Shown: positions 41,966 through 50,232, counted from the first letter of the stretch. The stretch is DNA of 51,610 nt from Sedimentisphaerales bacterium (GCA_016930635.1 JAFGGI010000063.1:1-51610); one strand, 5' to 3'. Notes: a model not told the origin generated them from the sequence alone. Program-made: numbers and translations.

Positions 41966-42843
41966 TTTGCAACCGACCCCTGCCGGCAGCTTTCAAGAGA
42001 TTCGAGCCAGTCTCTGATACCTTCATAATACACGTGCCCTGAATGTATATACCCGCTGTTATGACTGCCGAATATCTCGATGAATTTCTTGGGTTCATTA
42101 GCAGCATCATATACTTTTCGGCCAAACTTATATGAGACTATTTCATCACCTTTGCTGTGGAGACAAAGTACAGGGTAATGCACCTTTTTAACATAATCGA
42201 CAGCGTTGAAACTGAACTTTGAAAACAGCTTTACCGGCATATAGGGGTAATATCTTCTGGCGATATCGACGTATGAGCTGAAACAGCTTTCAAGAATAAG
42301 GCCTTTTGCTTTTACGTTACTTGCCAGATGAGCCGCGACAGTCCCGCCCAGCGACCTGCCGAAGATTATTATCTCTTCAGGGGCTAGTCCCTTTTCTTTT
42401 CTGAGCCAGTCATAGGCCGTCTGTGCATCCATATACACACCCCGCTCGGAGGGCTTTCCCTGGCTTTGGCCGTAGCCGCGGTAGTCAAATATAAGGCAGT
42501 TAAGGCCGAGCCTGTTGAAGATGTTTATTGATTCGAGGCGGTGCGTCATATTTCCGCCATTGCCGTGACAGAAAAGCAGTGTAGTATTGCCGTTTTTGGC
42601 CGGAACATACCAGGCCGAAAGCATCAAGCCATCGGCTGTTTCGAGTTTGACCTCTTCATATTCAAGACCTATATCGCTCGGATTGTAGGGTAATTCACGG
42701 CTTGGCTGAAAAGTAAGTCTGGACTGCATAAAAAACAGCGTCCATGCCAGGATTGAATAAATGACCACTATTATAATCAGTACAGATAATAGCATACGTA
42801 TAAGTTCCCGAAACCGTAAATGTAAGAAGCTATTCTTCTTCAA
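41962..42843 (-). CDS. Membrane-anchored alpha/beta hydrolase (BEM46-like)
   Basis: The protein has 293 residues. N-terminal helix (about 16-37), then LTFQPSRELPYNPSDIGL, oxyanion-region FCHGNGGNM, DYRGYGQSQGKPSE, and the nucleophile elbow FGRSLGGTVAAHL; the catalytic His is likely in GSHNSGYI. It overlaps the binding-protein gene by 4 bp, the first gene of the importer operon. Enzyme activity on an imported chelate (such as an ester siderophore) is a possibility but the anchor and family (diverse esterases) do not fix a substrate. Confidence 0.9.
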   Translation of the reverse strand: MKKNSFLHLRFRELIRMLLSVLIIIVVIYSILAWTLFFMQSRLTFQPSRELPYNPSDIGLEYEEVKLETADGLMLSAWYVPAKNGNTTLLFCHGNGGNMTHRLESINIFNRLGLNCLIFDYRGYGQSQGKPSERGVYMDAQTAYDWLRKEKGLAPEEIIIFGRSLGGTVAAHLASNVKAKGLILESCFSSYVDIARRYYPYMPVKLFSKFSFNAVDYVKKVHYPVLCLHSKGDEIVSYKFGRKVYDAANEPKKFIEIFGSHNSGYIHSGHVYYEGIRDWLESLESCRQGSVAK

Positions 42844-42859
42844 AGCAACTTATTTTAAT

Positions 42860-42888
42860 TTGCCCGGCCGCATAAAACAAGATAGAAT
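42860..42888 (+). promoter_or_regulatory. Promoter of ispG, probably leaderless
   Basis: TTGCCC (42860-42865), 17 bp, TAGAAT (42883-42888). The ATG is at 42898, only 9 nt after the -10, so the transcript would start at or within a few bases of it. No Shine-Dalgarno sequence is seen. Confidence 0.55.
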
Positions 42889-42897
42889 CCAGCGTAT

Positions 42898-43956
42898 ATG
42901 GTAAAAAGACGCAGAACACACACGGTAACCGCAGGAACTGTTAAAATCGGCTCCAGATATCCGATAGTAATTCAGTCTATGGTAAAACTTGCTACTACAG
43001 ATGTTGCGCGTTGTGTAAAGCAGGTAAATTCACTCGCGATGGCAGGGGCTCGGCTTGTAAGAATTGCCGTCCCGACCGCCAAAGACAGTGCCGCCTTTGC
43101 AAAGATAGTTCAAAAAGTAAAAGTGCCTCTGATTGCCGATATCCATTTTTCCCCGGAAAGGGCGATAGAGGCCATCGAAGCCGGCGCCGCAAAAATCCGC
43201 CTGAACCCCGGCAATATAAAGAACAAAAAAGATATCAGCCGAATCATCGATTGCGCAAAGGCAAATAAGGTTGCTATCCGTATAGGTATAAACGAAGCAA
43301 GTATCCGAAACCTTTTTGATGATACGCCTCAGCGTAAAAGAACATCTCTTATGCTGAAAGAAATGGCAGGCTATATCAGGCTGTTTGAAAAGAAAGGTTT
43401 CAATAACATAGTTCTAAGCGTCAAAAGCTCGGATGTCACACGAACTATCGAATCGAATCTTGCTGTTGCCGAAAAGTTCGATTATCCGCTCCATCTGGGC
43501 CTTACCCACGCCGGCCTTGCACAAGATGCGATAATACCGGCCTCTGTCGCGATAGGCTCCCTTCTGCAGCAGGGTATCGGCGATACGATTCGTATAAGCA
43601 TCGCAGGCGATCCAATAGGCGAGGTCGAAATAGCCAAGAAAATCCTTGCTTCGCTGGGCCTTTATGAGATCAATGAACCGCACTTAATTGTCTGCCCGAC
43701 CTGCGGCAGATGTGAATGGGATCTGATTTCCTTTGCCGAGCGGGTTAAAAAACTTCTCAAAGATGTTAAAAAACCACTGCGAATCGCTGTTATGGGCTGT
43801 GTCGTCAACGGCCCGGGCGAAGCCGCAGATGCCGATATCGCCATCTGTGCGGCAGCAGGCAAAGGATTTATCTATAAAAGAGGAAGAAAAATAGCCACGG
43901 TAAAACAGGCCCAGCTCTTTGCCGCTTTAAAAAAGGAAATTGAAAATCTGGCATAA
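42898..43956 (+). CDS. ispG: Flavodoxin-dependent 4-hydroxy-3-methylbut-2-enyl diphosphate synthase
   Basis: The protein has 352 residues. It has VQSMVKLATTDV near the start, IADIHFSPERAIEAIEAGAAKIRLNPGN, and the cluster ligands CPTCGRC and GCVVNGPGEA for the [4Fe-4S] cluster. It makes HMBPP in the MEP isoprenoid pathway. The usual MTNTD position is MVKLA here, a minor variation. The next gene overlaps its stop by 17 bp. Confidence 0.96.
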   Translation: MVKRRRTHTVTAGTVKIGSRYPIVIQSMVKLATTDVARCVKQVNSLAMAGARLVRIAVPTAKDSAAFAKIVQKVKVPLIADIHFSPERAIEAIEAGAAKIRLNPGNIKNKKDISRIIDCAKANKVAIRIGINEASIRNLFDDTPQRKRTSLMLKEMAGYIRLFEKKGFNNIVLSVKSSDVTRTIESNLAVAEKFDYPLHLGLTHAGLAQDAIIPASVAIGSLLQQGIGDTIRISIAGDPIGEVEIAKKILASLGLYEINEPHLIVCPTCGRCEWDLISFAERVKKLLKDVKKPLRIAVMGCVVNGPGEAADADIAICAAAGKGFIYKRGRKIATVKQAQLFAALKKEIENLA

Positions 43957-44431
43957 ATTACTTAGTCTCGATAAGTCTGCTTTATTGCAGACGCTTGGTG
44001 TAATCTGCGGAATAATATTTTCCATCTATTCTGTCCCCGTTTTAGCTGCACATCTTCTCTCCGCTGCGATGAAAATAGAGGACGGCAGTATGATTAGCGG
44101 GATACGTGTGAGCTTCTTCATTGATACCGGATTGGTGAGTGTTTCTTATGGCATCTCCGGCTTTTTAATGGGCCTTATTGTTGTTCTTATCTCAAGAAGC
44201 AGGAAAACCGTGAATGTAATATTCGCCGGGATATTCGTAATGATGCTGCACATACCCTGGTGGTATCAGTATGTTAGCTGCGCCTCTATACCGGTATTTT
44301 TCCAGGTTTACTGGGTGTTCTGGATGATTATCAATACGGCATTTATTCTCGGCTTTGCTGTTTTAGGTATCCGGTTCATTAACAAAATGGAATGTTTAAA
44401 AGTGCAGAAAAACAAAGAAGTTATGAAATAA
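43940..44431 (+). CDS. Hypothetical four-helix membrane protein
   Basis: The protein has 163 residues and starts with TTG (MKIWHKLLSLDK) after AAAAGG, 3 nt away, inside the ispG gene. Four hydrophobic helices are predicted: ALLQTLGVICGIIFSIYSV, VSVSYGISGFLMGLIVVLI, VNVIFAGIFVMMLHIPWWY and VFWMIINTAFILGF. The N-terminus is tentative because no ATG precedes the first helix. I recognise no family. It is followed directly by the cysteine-rich mini-protein. Confidence 0.55.
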   Translation: MKIWHKLLSLDKSALLQTLGVICGIIFSIYSVPVLAAHLLSAAMKIEDGSMISGIRVSFFIDTGLVSVSYGISGFLMGLIVVLISRSRKTVNVIFAGIFVMMLHIPWWYQYVSCASIPVFFQVYWVFWMIINTAFILGFAVLGIRFINKMECLKVQKNKEVMK

Positions 44432-44451
44432 ATTTTTAGTTGCGGGGCCGT

Positions 44452-44634
44452 ATGGCTTTTATACGAATTAAAGGTATTCCCGGCAAAGTATATGTGCCGG
44501 ATGAGGCAGGCCCTAAAAAACATAATTGCAAGGACTGCTTTTTCTGCCAGTTCTGCAGCGATGAGCGATGTACTGCGTGTCTGAGATCAAAATCTGAAAA
44601 GCGTTGCAAAAAACACTATAAAAAGAAAAAATAA
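44452..44634 (+). CDS. 60-residue cysteine-rich protein
   Basis: The protein has 60 residues from the ATG at 44452 (a TTG at 44440 is also in frame). Seven cysteines at 26, 29, 32, 35, 40, 43 and 52 are spaced CxxCxxCxxCx4CxxC, then a Lys/His-rich end. This could hold a [4Fe-4S] cluster or zinc. The N-terminal part (FIRIKGIPGKVYVP) looks like a small beta-strand pair. I recall similar short proteins in sulfate-reducing bacteria but no function. It lies between the membrane protein and the PEBP gene. Confidence 0.65.
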   Translation: MAFIRIKGIPGKVYVPDEAGPKKHNCKDCFFCQFCSDERCTACLRSKSEKRCKKHYKKKK

Positions 44635-44652
44635 TTTCAGGAGCAGGAGATT

Positions 44653-45204
44653 ATGAACAAGCGATATTACATTCTGTTTGTGCTGTTAGTTTTTTCGTGT
44701 GTTGTTGGCCAAAACTGTACTGCACAGAAAGGAGATGAAAAAATGGTGATTACAGTAACCAGTTCAGCGTTCGGCGAAGGGCAATTGATACCTGCAAAAT
44801 ATACCTGCGATGGTACGAATATCTCGCCGCCTTTACAATTCAAAGGTATACCGGCGGGCACAAAAAGTATTGCCCTGATAAGTGATGACCCCGACGCTCC
44901 AATGGGCACATGGGTTCACTGGGTCATATGGAACATTCCTGCCGAGGCAAATGGACTTCCTGAAAACGTCCCGACAGATGCCGAACTGCCTGACGGCTCG
45001 AAGCAGGGCATTACCGATTTTCGCAGGCCCGGCTATGGAGGCCCATGCCCGCCGAGCGGAACGCATCGCTACTATTTCAAGGTTTATGCCCTCGATTCAA
45101 TGCTTGATTTATCTGTCAGATCTACAAAAGAAGACCTCCTTGAAGCTATGCAAGGCTATATCCTTGCCGAGGGTGTTCTAATGGGCAAATATAAAAGGCG
45201 TTAA
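44653..45204 (+). CDS. Exported YbhB/YbcL-type PEBP protein
   Basis: The protein has 183 residues. A signal peptide precedes the PEBP fold: IPAKYTCDGTNISPPLQFKGIP, ALISDDPDAPMGTWVHWVIWNIP and GYGGPCPPSGTHRYYFKVYALD. YbhB-type proteins are phosphatidylethanolamine-binding homologues, not kinase inhibitors in bacteria. The DPD and GP-CPP-GTH loops form the anion pocket. Function unknown. CAGGAG lies 8 nt before the ATG. Confidence 0.93.
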   Translation: MNKRYYILFVLLVFSCVVGQNCTAQKGDEKMVITVTSSAFGEGQLIPAKYTCDGTNISPPLQFKGIPAGTKSIALISDDPDAPMGTWVHWVIWNIPAEANGLPENVPTDAELPDGSKQGITDFRRPGYGGPCPPSGTHRYYFKVYALDSMLDLSVRSTKEDLLEAMQGYILAEGVLMGKYKRR

Positions 45205-45233
45205 TTCAATAGTTTTATTGAAAGGGAATAAAA

Positions 45234-45485
45234 ATGACGGCCGATATTATGCGCGGATTCTTCTTGTGGTCTTTTTTGATCAATATGGCTCTGCTTTTTC
45301 TAACCTTTGCGATATTCTGCTTCGGACGCAATTGGGTCTATCGGATGCATACCAAATGGTTTAAGATATCAAGGGATACTTTTGATGCCCTGTGGTATGG
45401 CTTCTTAGGATTCTACAAGACAGCGATAATTATGCTCAACCTTGTCCCGTATCTTGCACTGCTGATAGTCTCAAAGGCCTGTTAG
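45234..45485 (+). CDS. Small membrane protein (DUF6868-like)
   Basis: The protein has 83 residues: helices FFLWSFLINMALLFLTFAIFCF (near 10-30) and TAIIMLNLVPYLALLIV at the end, with a polar middle (YRMHTKWFKISRDTFDALWYGF). AAAGGGA lies 6 nt before the ATG. The pattern matches a small conserved membrane family I know as DUF6868. No function is known. Confidence 0.7.
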   Translation: MTADIMRGFFLWSFLINMALLFLTFAIFCFGRNWVYRMHTKWFKISRDTFDALWYGFLGFYKTAIIMLNLVPYLALLIVSKAC

Positions 45486-45658
45486 GTCTGTAAAAGCTTC
45501 AAAAATGTAAAATTTTATTTCAGCAGACGTCCTATAACATAGATTTTATCAATATTGTCACCGCCGATAATCACCGCAAAGTCCGATATCCCACTTTTCG
45601 TATACTATTTCTACCAACTTTTATGAGAAAATGATTAAGAATATATCTTATGCTTTAA

Positions 45659-45741
45659 CAGGTAAGGAAACCTGGATTTATCACGGTAGAGAGAACGGCT
45701 CTCTAACGGGGTTAATGGGAAATGTACTTTCAAAAGAGTAC
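45659..45741 (+). ncRNA. Candidate hairpin-rich leader of yfiR copy 2
   Basis: Three stem-loops stand in tandem before the second yfiR: CAGGT/ACCTG (45659-45663, 45670-45674), TAGAGAG/CTCTCTA (45687-45693, 45699-45705, 5-nt loop) and GTACT/AGTAC (45724-45728, 45737-45741). The last ends 6 nt before the ATG at 45748 and abuts the GGGTGA ribosome-binding site. It may control translation. It does not match a GEMM c-di-GMP riboswitch core. Confidence 0.35.
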
Positions 45742-45747
45742 GGGTGA

Positions 45748-46368
45748 ATGAAATTTAGAGCTTGTATCTTAATATTCGTGATTTTGAGCTTATCCTTGGT
45801 ACTACAGGCCCAGGCAGGGTCTGTATCTGCCCAGGAATATCAGGTTAAAGCGGCATTTTTATATAATTTTATTATGTTTGTTGATTGGCCGGAAGAAAAA
45901 ATGGCCTCCGGCAAAGATCCTGTAATTATAGGTATTATCGGTAAAGACCCCTTCGGCGAAGCCTTTGGTCCTATCACAAGCAAGCAGGCCAAGGGCAAAG
46001 ATGTCATTGTAAAGCACTTTAAAGGCCTGGCAGAACTTAAAAAGGCCGCCCCGGATAAAATGGCTCAGGAAATCGAGGAGATTAAGAAGTGCCATGTGCT
46101 GTTTATCTGCAGTTCTGAGAAGGAAAAGGGCACTGTAAAAGAGATTATTAATCTGCTCAAGGGCTCAAGTGTCCTGACCGTAAGCGATACTGATGGATTC
46201 CTCGAGTCTGAAGGCGGGATCATCAATTTCATCCTCCATGACCAGAAAATCAGGTTTGAAGTTGACATTGATACCGCAAAACAGGCTAATCTCAAGATAA
46301 GGTCTCAGCTTCTCAGGCTTGCCAAAAAGGTTATTGGCAGCGATTCTGCAACACTGGCAAAAGGCTAA
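45748..46368 (+). CDS. YfiR-family periplasmic regulator (copy 2)
   Basis: The protein has 206 residues: signal peptide, then YQVKAAFLYNFIMFVDWPEEKM, GIIGKDPFGEAFGPI, CHVLFIC, SDTDGFLESEGGIINF and LKIRSQLLRLAKKVIG. It is closely related to copy 1 (shared KAAFLYNFIMFVDWP, GKDPFG and LKIRSQLLRLA), with an additional C-terminal extension (SDSATLAKG). Unlike copy 1 it is not followed by a kinase; its target may be the same kinase or another membrane receptor. Hairpins precede it, and a decayed copy of its 3' end follows. Confidence 0.92.
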   Translation: MKFRACILIFVILSLSLVLQAQAGSVSAQEYQVKAAFLYNFIMFVDWPEEKMASGKDPVIIGIIGKDPFGEAFGPITSKQAKGKDVIVKHFKGLAELKKAAPDKMAQEIEEIKKCHVLFICSSEKEKGTVKEIINLLKGSSVLTVSDTDGFLESEGGIINFILHDQKIRFEVDIDTAKQANLKIRSQLLRLAKKVIGSDSATLAKG

Positions 46369-46611
46369 CCCATAAACCCCGGCAGCAAACCTGCTCCACA
46401 AATCCCCAAATCGGAGATAGTCTGACTTTAGAACTGTAGTCTAAGGTTTAGATAAGTTTCGAGAACGATACGGAAGCCCGAAAGCCCTCTGTCCGCACCT
46501 GGACTGCGTCTATCTCTATCGACGCGGCAAATCTGCGGCTCTGGCGAAAGGCTAAACCCATAAACCCCGATTCTAAACCAGCCCCCTAAGCCCCCAAAAC
46601 AGAGACAGTCT
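46336..46611 (+). repeat. Duplicated 3' end of yfiR copy 2 (imperfect direct repeat)
   Basis: Segment A (46336-46423) contains the end of the gene (GSDSATLAKG and stop). Segment B (46526-46611) reads GKSAALAKG and stop in the same register, followed by the same downstream pattern (AGGCTAA-ACCC-ATAAACCCC, later GAGA-AGTCT). The two are about 190 bp apart. The intervening sequence has no ORF. It looks like a relic of tandem duplication. Confidence 0.65.
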
Positions 46612-46621
46612 ATACGTGCTT

Positions 46622-47920
46622 TTAATCAAAGGGAAGGTTTACTCCACCCTCAGGGGTGATTTTCGCCTTACTTTTGGCTCCTTCTCTTTTGTCTGGTTCT
46701 ATTTTATATCTGCAGATCATTCCTGTGGAAATGTTTGACAGTGCACCCTCTACAAGCTCTGCACAGGCTATATTTTGCGCTACTTCATTAATTTTTATCG
46801 ATGCTACTGAGGTTTCCATCCTGCCCAGCGACTCTTTTGTATCGATATCTGTTATCTCTTTGCCTTGTGTGTAAACGTCTAAAACCAATCCCTTTGAAAT
46901 TCTTCTCCCGCCCTGATTGATGATTATTTTACCGTCTTTTTCGACTGCTGCTATGCGTATTGGATATGTCTTATCAATAACAGTGCTGACGACCTGATTG
47001 ACAGCCTGGGAAATCATCTTTTCTAATAGTTCCCTATGATCCAAGTTTTTAGGGTCCCATTTTCTTATGAGTTTTTTAATAGCCTTTGTTTTAAGTGTAA
47101 TTTTAACTGAATCAGCAACTACAATTTGTCTTGTCGAGGCAACCATGAGCCGATAATCAAAGGCAAAATCCGCTTCATATTCTTTTGTTTCCCGGCCGAT
47201 AGCTTTTAAGAATACATCCCTTGTTTCGAGCCTTAAATCAGTAACAGTTCCTGAAAACATATAGTCTGCGCCCAGTGTTTTACCTAATTTGGCCTGTTCC
47301 TCGATGGAATGCTCGCTGTCCGAAAGGATTATTCCCTTATTTTTAGCAAAATCAGTAACATATTCTCTGTCCAAAACAGCGTACTTATTTGTTTCTGTAA
47401 ATCCTGTGCTTAATTTATGTGAAACCATACTTGATATATCATCAGAGGAGATATATTCGCCAAATTGGTATTGTGGTTTGAGTGTTTTAACCGGCATTAC
47501 CGCAAGCTTAGGCCTGTTATTCAGGTGAGGCGGTTCATAGTTATAAACCCATACTTTAAGCGCAACTTCGTATGTTTCATCGTCTATCTTTTTTTCATTT
47601 AACATTTCATAGGTTTTAACCAGGTCTATAACTTCAGTTTTCACATCAGAACTGCCGGCCTGGACGGAGACCGCATCAATTTTTATAGATGCACCTTCTC
47701 CTTCGATATCTGCTGAAGCTGACCGGTAATTGCTGCTTTCGTCTTTGGTGCTGACTTTAACGCCTTTAGTCTGAGCAACGGCCTGGTATAAAGCATGTTT
47801 AATCGCCTCTTCTCTGTTTACGCCTTGCCCTTTAGTCTGACGGGTTATTGTTTTGATGTCGCAAAATGCTATAGGACAGAACAAGGCGATAATAACGAAA
47901 TATATACATATCTTTTTCAT
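46622..47920 (-). CDS. CsgG/HfaB-like exported protein
   Basis: The protein has 432 residues with an N-terminal signal peptide. The first part (EAIKHALYQAVAQTKGVKVS) resembles LPP20/FlgT-like modules; the middle (RPKLAVMPVKT, then DISSMVSHKLSTGFTETNKYAVLDREYV and KTLGADYMFSGTVTDLRLET) matches the CsgG/LpoB-type nucleotide-free fold. No lipobox cysteine is evident at the signal end. It is the last gene of the SUMF1-YcfL-LpoB operon. It could be an outer-membrane assembly or peptidoglycan regulator; the family is not uniform. Confidence 0.8.
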   Translation of the reverse strand: MKKICIYFVIIALFCPIAFCDIKTITRQTKGQGVNREEAIKHALYQAVAQTKGVKVSTKDESSNYRSASADIEGEGASIKIDAVSVQAGSSDVKTEVIDLVKTYEMLNEKKIDDETYEVALKVWVYNYEPPHLNNRPKLAVMPVKTLKPQYQFGEYISSDDISSMVSHKLSTGFTETNKYAVLDREYVTDFAKNKGIILSDSEHSIEEQAKLGKTLGADYMFSGTVTDLRLETRDVFLKAIGRETKEYEADFAFDYRLMVASTRQIVVADSVKITLKTKAIKKLIRKWDPKNLDHRELLEKMISQAVNQVVSTVIDKTYPIRIAAVEKDGKIIINQGGRRISKGLVLDVYTQGKEITDIDTKESLGRMETSVASIKINEVAQNIACAELVEGALSNISTGMICRYKIEPDKREGAKSKAKITPEGGVNLPFD

Positions 47921-47945
47921 TTTTCACTCCAACCTATAATGAGAC

Positions 47946-48554
47946 TTAATAATTTTTACCTCGCTTACCAATAATTAATTCTTTTTGCCAAAATCTCAGA
48001 CCGCTTGCTAATTCTGTAATTTTAAGTTGGAAATAGTATTCAACTTGTGTTTTATCTTTGTCGTAAGCTAGTTCTTTTTGAAAAATCATGCCTGATATGC
48101 TTAATCCCGGTGCAATTAATTGTTTTTCTTCGGCAAGAGTTCCCTCTTTAAATTCATCTTCATATTCCGATTTCCTCACATCTCTTATGTCGTGGACCAT
48201 ATCATCGCGTGCAATTTTATTGCCAACTGCAGATGTTATTACGACTTGACCACTGTTCATAAGATCTTCCTCGATTTTGGCCATTAGTCTATCAGTATTA
48301 AATCTTTGGGTTGTAGCATTAATGATTTCGCTGATTGCTACGACGTATCTGCTTCCATCTTCTTTCTTGAGTGCGCCGGAGGCAAGCATAGACTGAACCA
48401 TTTCACTGGCGACCTGATCAAAATCACGGTAATCCAGGGCTAAGACCTGCTTGCCGTCATCATTTGCGGTGTCAATTCTTTTTACCTCCTGACAGCCTGC
48501 GAGCATAACAGCGACGAAAAGTAATATTGCGGAATATAATATTTTATTTTTCAT
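47946..48554 (-). CDS. LpoB-like lipoprotein (penicillin-binding-protein activator type)
   Basis: The protein has 202 residues; lipobox AGC follows VAVMLAGCQEV. Mature features LDYRDFDQVASEMVQSML, VVAISEIINATTQRFNTDRLMAKIEEDLM and GLSISGMIFQKEL match LpoB. In enterobacteria LpoB reaches through peptidoglycan to activate PBP1b. The gene follows a YcfL-like gene, the same order as in E. coli (ycfL-lpoB), which supports the call. Whether a class A PBP exists in this organism is not visible. Confidence 0.88.
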   Translation of the reverse strand: MKNKILYSAILLFVAVMLAGCQEVKRIDTANDDGKQVLALDYRDFDQVASEMVQSMLASGALKKEDGSRYVVAISEIINATTQRFNTDRLMAKIEEDLMNSGQVVITSAVGNKIARDDMVHDIRDVRKSEYEDEFKEGTLAEEKQLIAPGLSISGMIFQKELAYDKDKTQVEYYFQLKITELASGLRFWQKELIIGKRGKNY

Positions 48555-48557
48555 GAT

Positions 48558-49004
48558 TTACTCCCATTTCTTAGTTTCCATTGTGAAATCAACAGCCTCC
48601 GGCCTTGGCGCTACAGCCTTAAGTGTAAAAGGGACAGGTTTGCCCATAGATTTACCCTTTACTGATGCCGGCAGCCAGACGCTTGCCTTGCTCTCAATAG
48701 GCAGCCCATCTTTATCGAACCATTCTACCTTATACCAGAAACGCTTGGTTCCTTGTGAATTATTAACGCCCTTGACATAAAGCGTAAGCAATCCGGCCTT
48801 GTTTACTTTTGTAATTGTTTCAGTAACTTCGATGCCCTCGCCGATCAGCCCGCTAAAGGCATAGGCGACAGGGCGGACTACAGCATTGTTTGTAAGGGAA
48901 TCGCTTTTCACCTCAGCTCTTAAATTAACCTTGGAAGACTCCTCTTTACAGCCTGTTACTGCTATCGCCATTAATAAAAACAACAAATATAATGCTATTC
49001 TCAT
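48558..49004 (-). CDS. YcfL-like DUF1425 lipoprotein
   Basis: The protein has 148 residues. The lipobox VTGC follows the N-terminal signal. The body has a beta-sandwich-like pattern with LYVKGVNNSQGTKRFWYKVEWFDKDGLPI and KAVAPRPEAVDFTMETKKW, characteristic of DUF1425. It is directly upstream of LpoB (3-bp gap), as in E. coli. Function is not known beyond association with LpoB. Confidence 0.85.
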   Translation of the reverse strand: MRIALYLLFLLMAIAVTGCKEESSKVNLRAEVKSDSLTNNAVVRPVAYAFSGLIGEGIEVTETITKVNKAGLLTLYVKGVNNSQGTKRFWYKVEWFDKDGLPIESKASVWLPASVKGKSMGKPVPFTLKAVAPRPEAVDFTMETKKWE

Positions 49005-49040
49005 TTTCGCTCTCCTGATAATGATATAATTTCTCTAAAG

Positions 49041-50204
49041 CTAACGTATAGCTTCAAATTCTATAGTATATGTCCCATCCTGCAGCTTCTCATCTAACAC
49101 TCGAAAATAGCCCGGTTCAGGTTGTTTGCCCTCCTGGATAACGATATTTTTTGAAGAACATATCTCGCCTATTTTCTTCATCATCCATGGCCTGGCTTCT
49201 AACCCTCTGCCGGTTATGGAGATATGTCCTGTTTTGCTTTTTTCGTCATATACAAGCTCGTGTTTTATTGGTGTAAATGTCCTCACAGGAGCAATTTGTG
49301 TTGCATCGATAGTCGGCGGAGAAAAATTTATCGTACCATTTTCCGGGATTTCCAAAACGACCCTGAACCCGAGATACTTTTTATCAGCCCCGCACATTTT
49401 ACCTTTTCTGCTTGCCGAGCGTATATCCTCAGGCTTGTTTTTATATGAGCCGCCCCGAATAACATGTCCTTTCTTGTTTACAGGACCTTTTGGATTTATC
49501 GTTTCACTTCTTTTGTAGTATTCTTTATCATACCAGTCGCTGCACCACTCAGCTACATTCCCGTGCATATCATATAAGCCAAAAGCGTTTGGCGGATAGT
49601 TGCCCACTTGGGTTGTCATTTTCAGGTACACTCCCTTATCGCCTTTTCCATATACAAATTGACTATTATAATTTGCTTGCAGAGCACTTATAGTTTGGCC
49701 TGTATAAAAGGGCGTATCTGTTCCTGCCCGACAGGCATATTCCCATTCCGCTTCTGTCGGCAGTCTGAATTTTAAGCTGAATTTATGTGATAGTCCGCTT
49801 ATAAAAGCATTTACTTCATACCAATTGATATTCTCTACAGGAAAACCATCTCCTCTGAATTTACATTCTTTCTGAACACCCATAACGGTATTGTATTGAA
49901 GTTGAGTCACCTCAAATTTACCCATATAAAACGGCCTGCTGATAGTAACCTGATGCACAGGTCCTTCATCTGGTTGCCTCTGTTTTTCCTTGTTTGACGA
50001 CCCCATTAAGAATTCACCTGCAGGGATCAAAATAAATCTTATGCTGACATTGTTGCCTAATGCAAATTCCGCTTCGATAGGCAAATTCAGCTCAGTTGCT
50101 GTTATGATTTGTAAAAATTCAGCTTCTGCAGGTGAGGCTGGACTGCGCCGCCATTGTGAAGTGCTTTCCATAGCACCGCATTGTACAAACACCAACACAC
50201 ACAA
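49041..50204 (-). CDS. SUMF1 (FGE-sulfatase) domain lipoprotein or exported protein
   Basis: The protein has 387 residues from the TTG at 50204. The SUMF1 domain (about 55-285) has IPAGEFLMGSS, PVENINWYEVNAF, FRLPTEAEWEYACRAG, GLYDMHGNVAEWCSDWY and RGGSYKNKPEDIRSA. The FGE catalytic cysteine pair is not evident, so this is probably a non-enzymatic SUMF1 protein. A C-terminal domain of about 85 residues has no family I recognise. The upstream 7 codons read as a better signal peptide start (ATA-AAG-CGA...), preceded by GGAGAGG; see findings. First gene of the YcfL-LpoB-CsgG cluster. Confidence 0.85.
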   Translation of the reverse strand: MCVLVFVQCGAMESTSQWRRSPASPAEAEFLQIITATELNLPIEAEFALGNNVSIRFILIPAGEFLMGSSNKEKQRQPDEGPVHQVTISRPFYMGKFEVTQLQYNTVMGVQKECKFRGDGFPVENINWYEVNAFISGLSHKFSLKFRLPTEAEWEYACRAGTDTPFYTGQTISALQANYNSQFVYGKGDKGVYLKMTTQVGNYPPNAFGLYDMHGNVAEWCSDWYDKEYYKRSETINPKGPVNKKGHVIRGGSYKNKPEDIRSASRKGKMCGADKKYLGFRVVLEIPENGTINFSPPTIDATQIAPVRTFTPIKHELVYDEKSKTGHISITGRGLEARPWMMKKIGEICSSKNIVIQEGKQPEPGYFRVLDEKLQDGTYTIEFEAIR

Positions 50205-50232
50205 AATTATTAAAAATCGCTTTATTTCGAAT

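Noticed and set aside
45659-45741. GEMM (c-di-GMP) riboswitch before yfiR copy 2
   Set aside because: It would make sense functionally, but the GEMM core sequence and its GCAAAGCC-like elements are not present.
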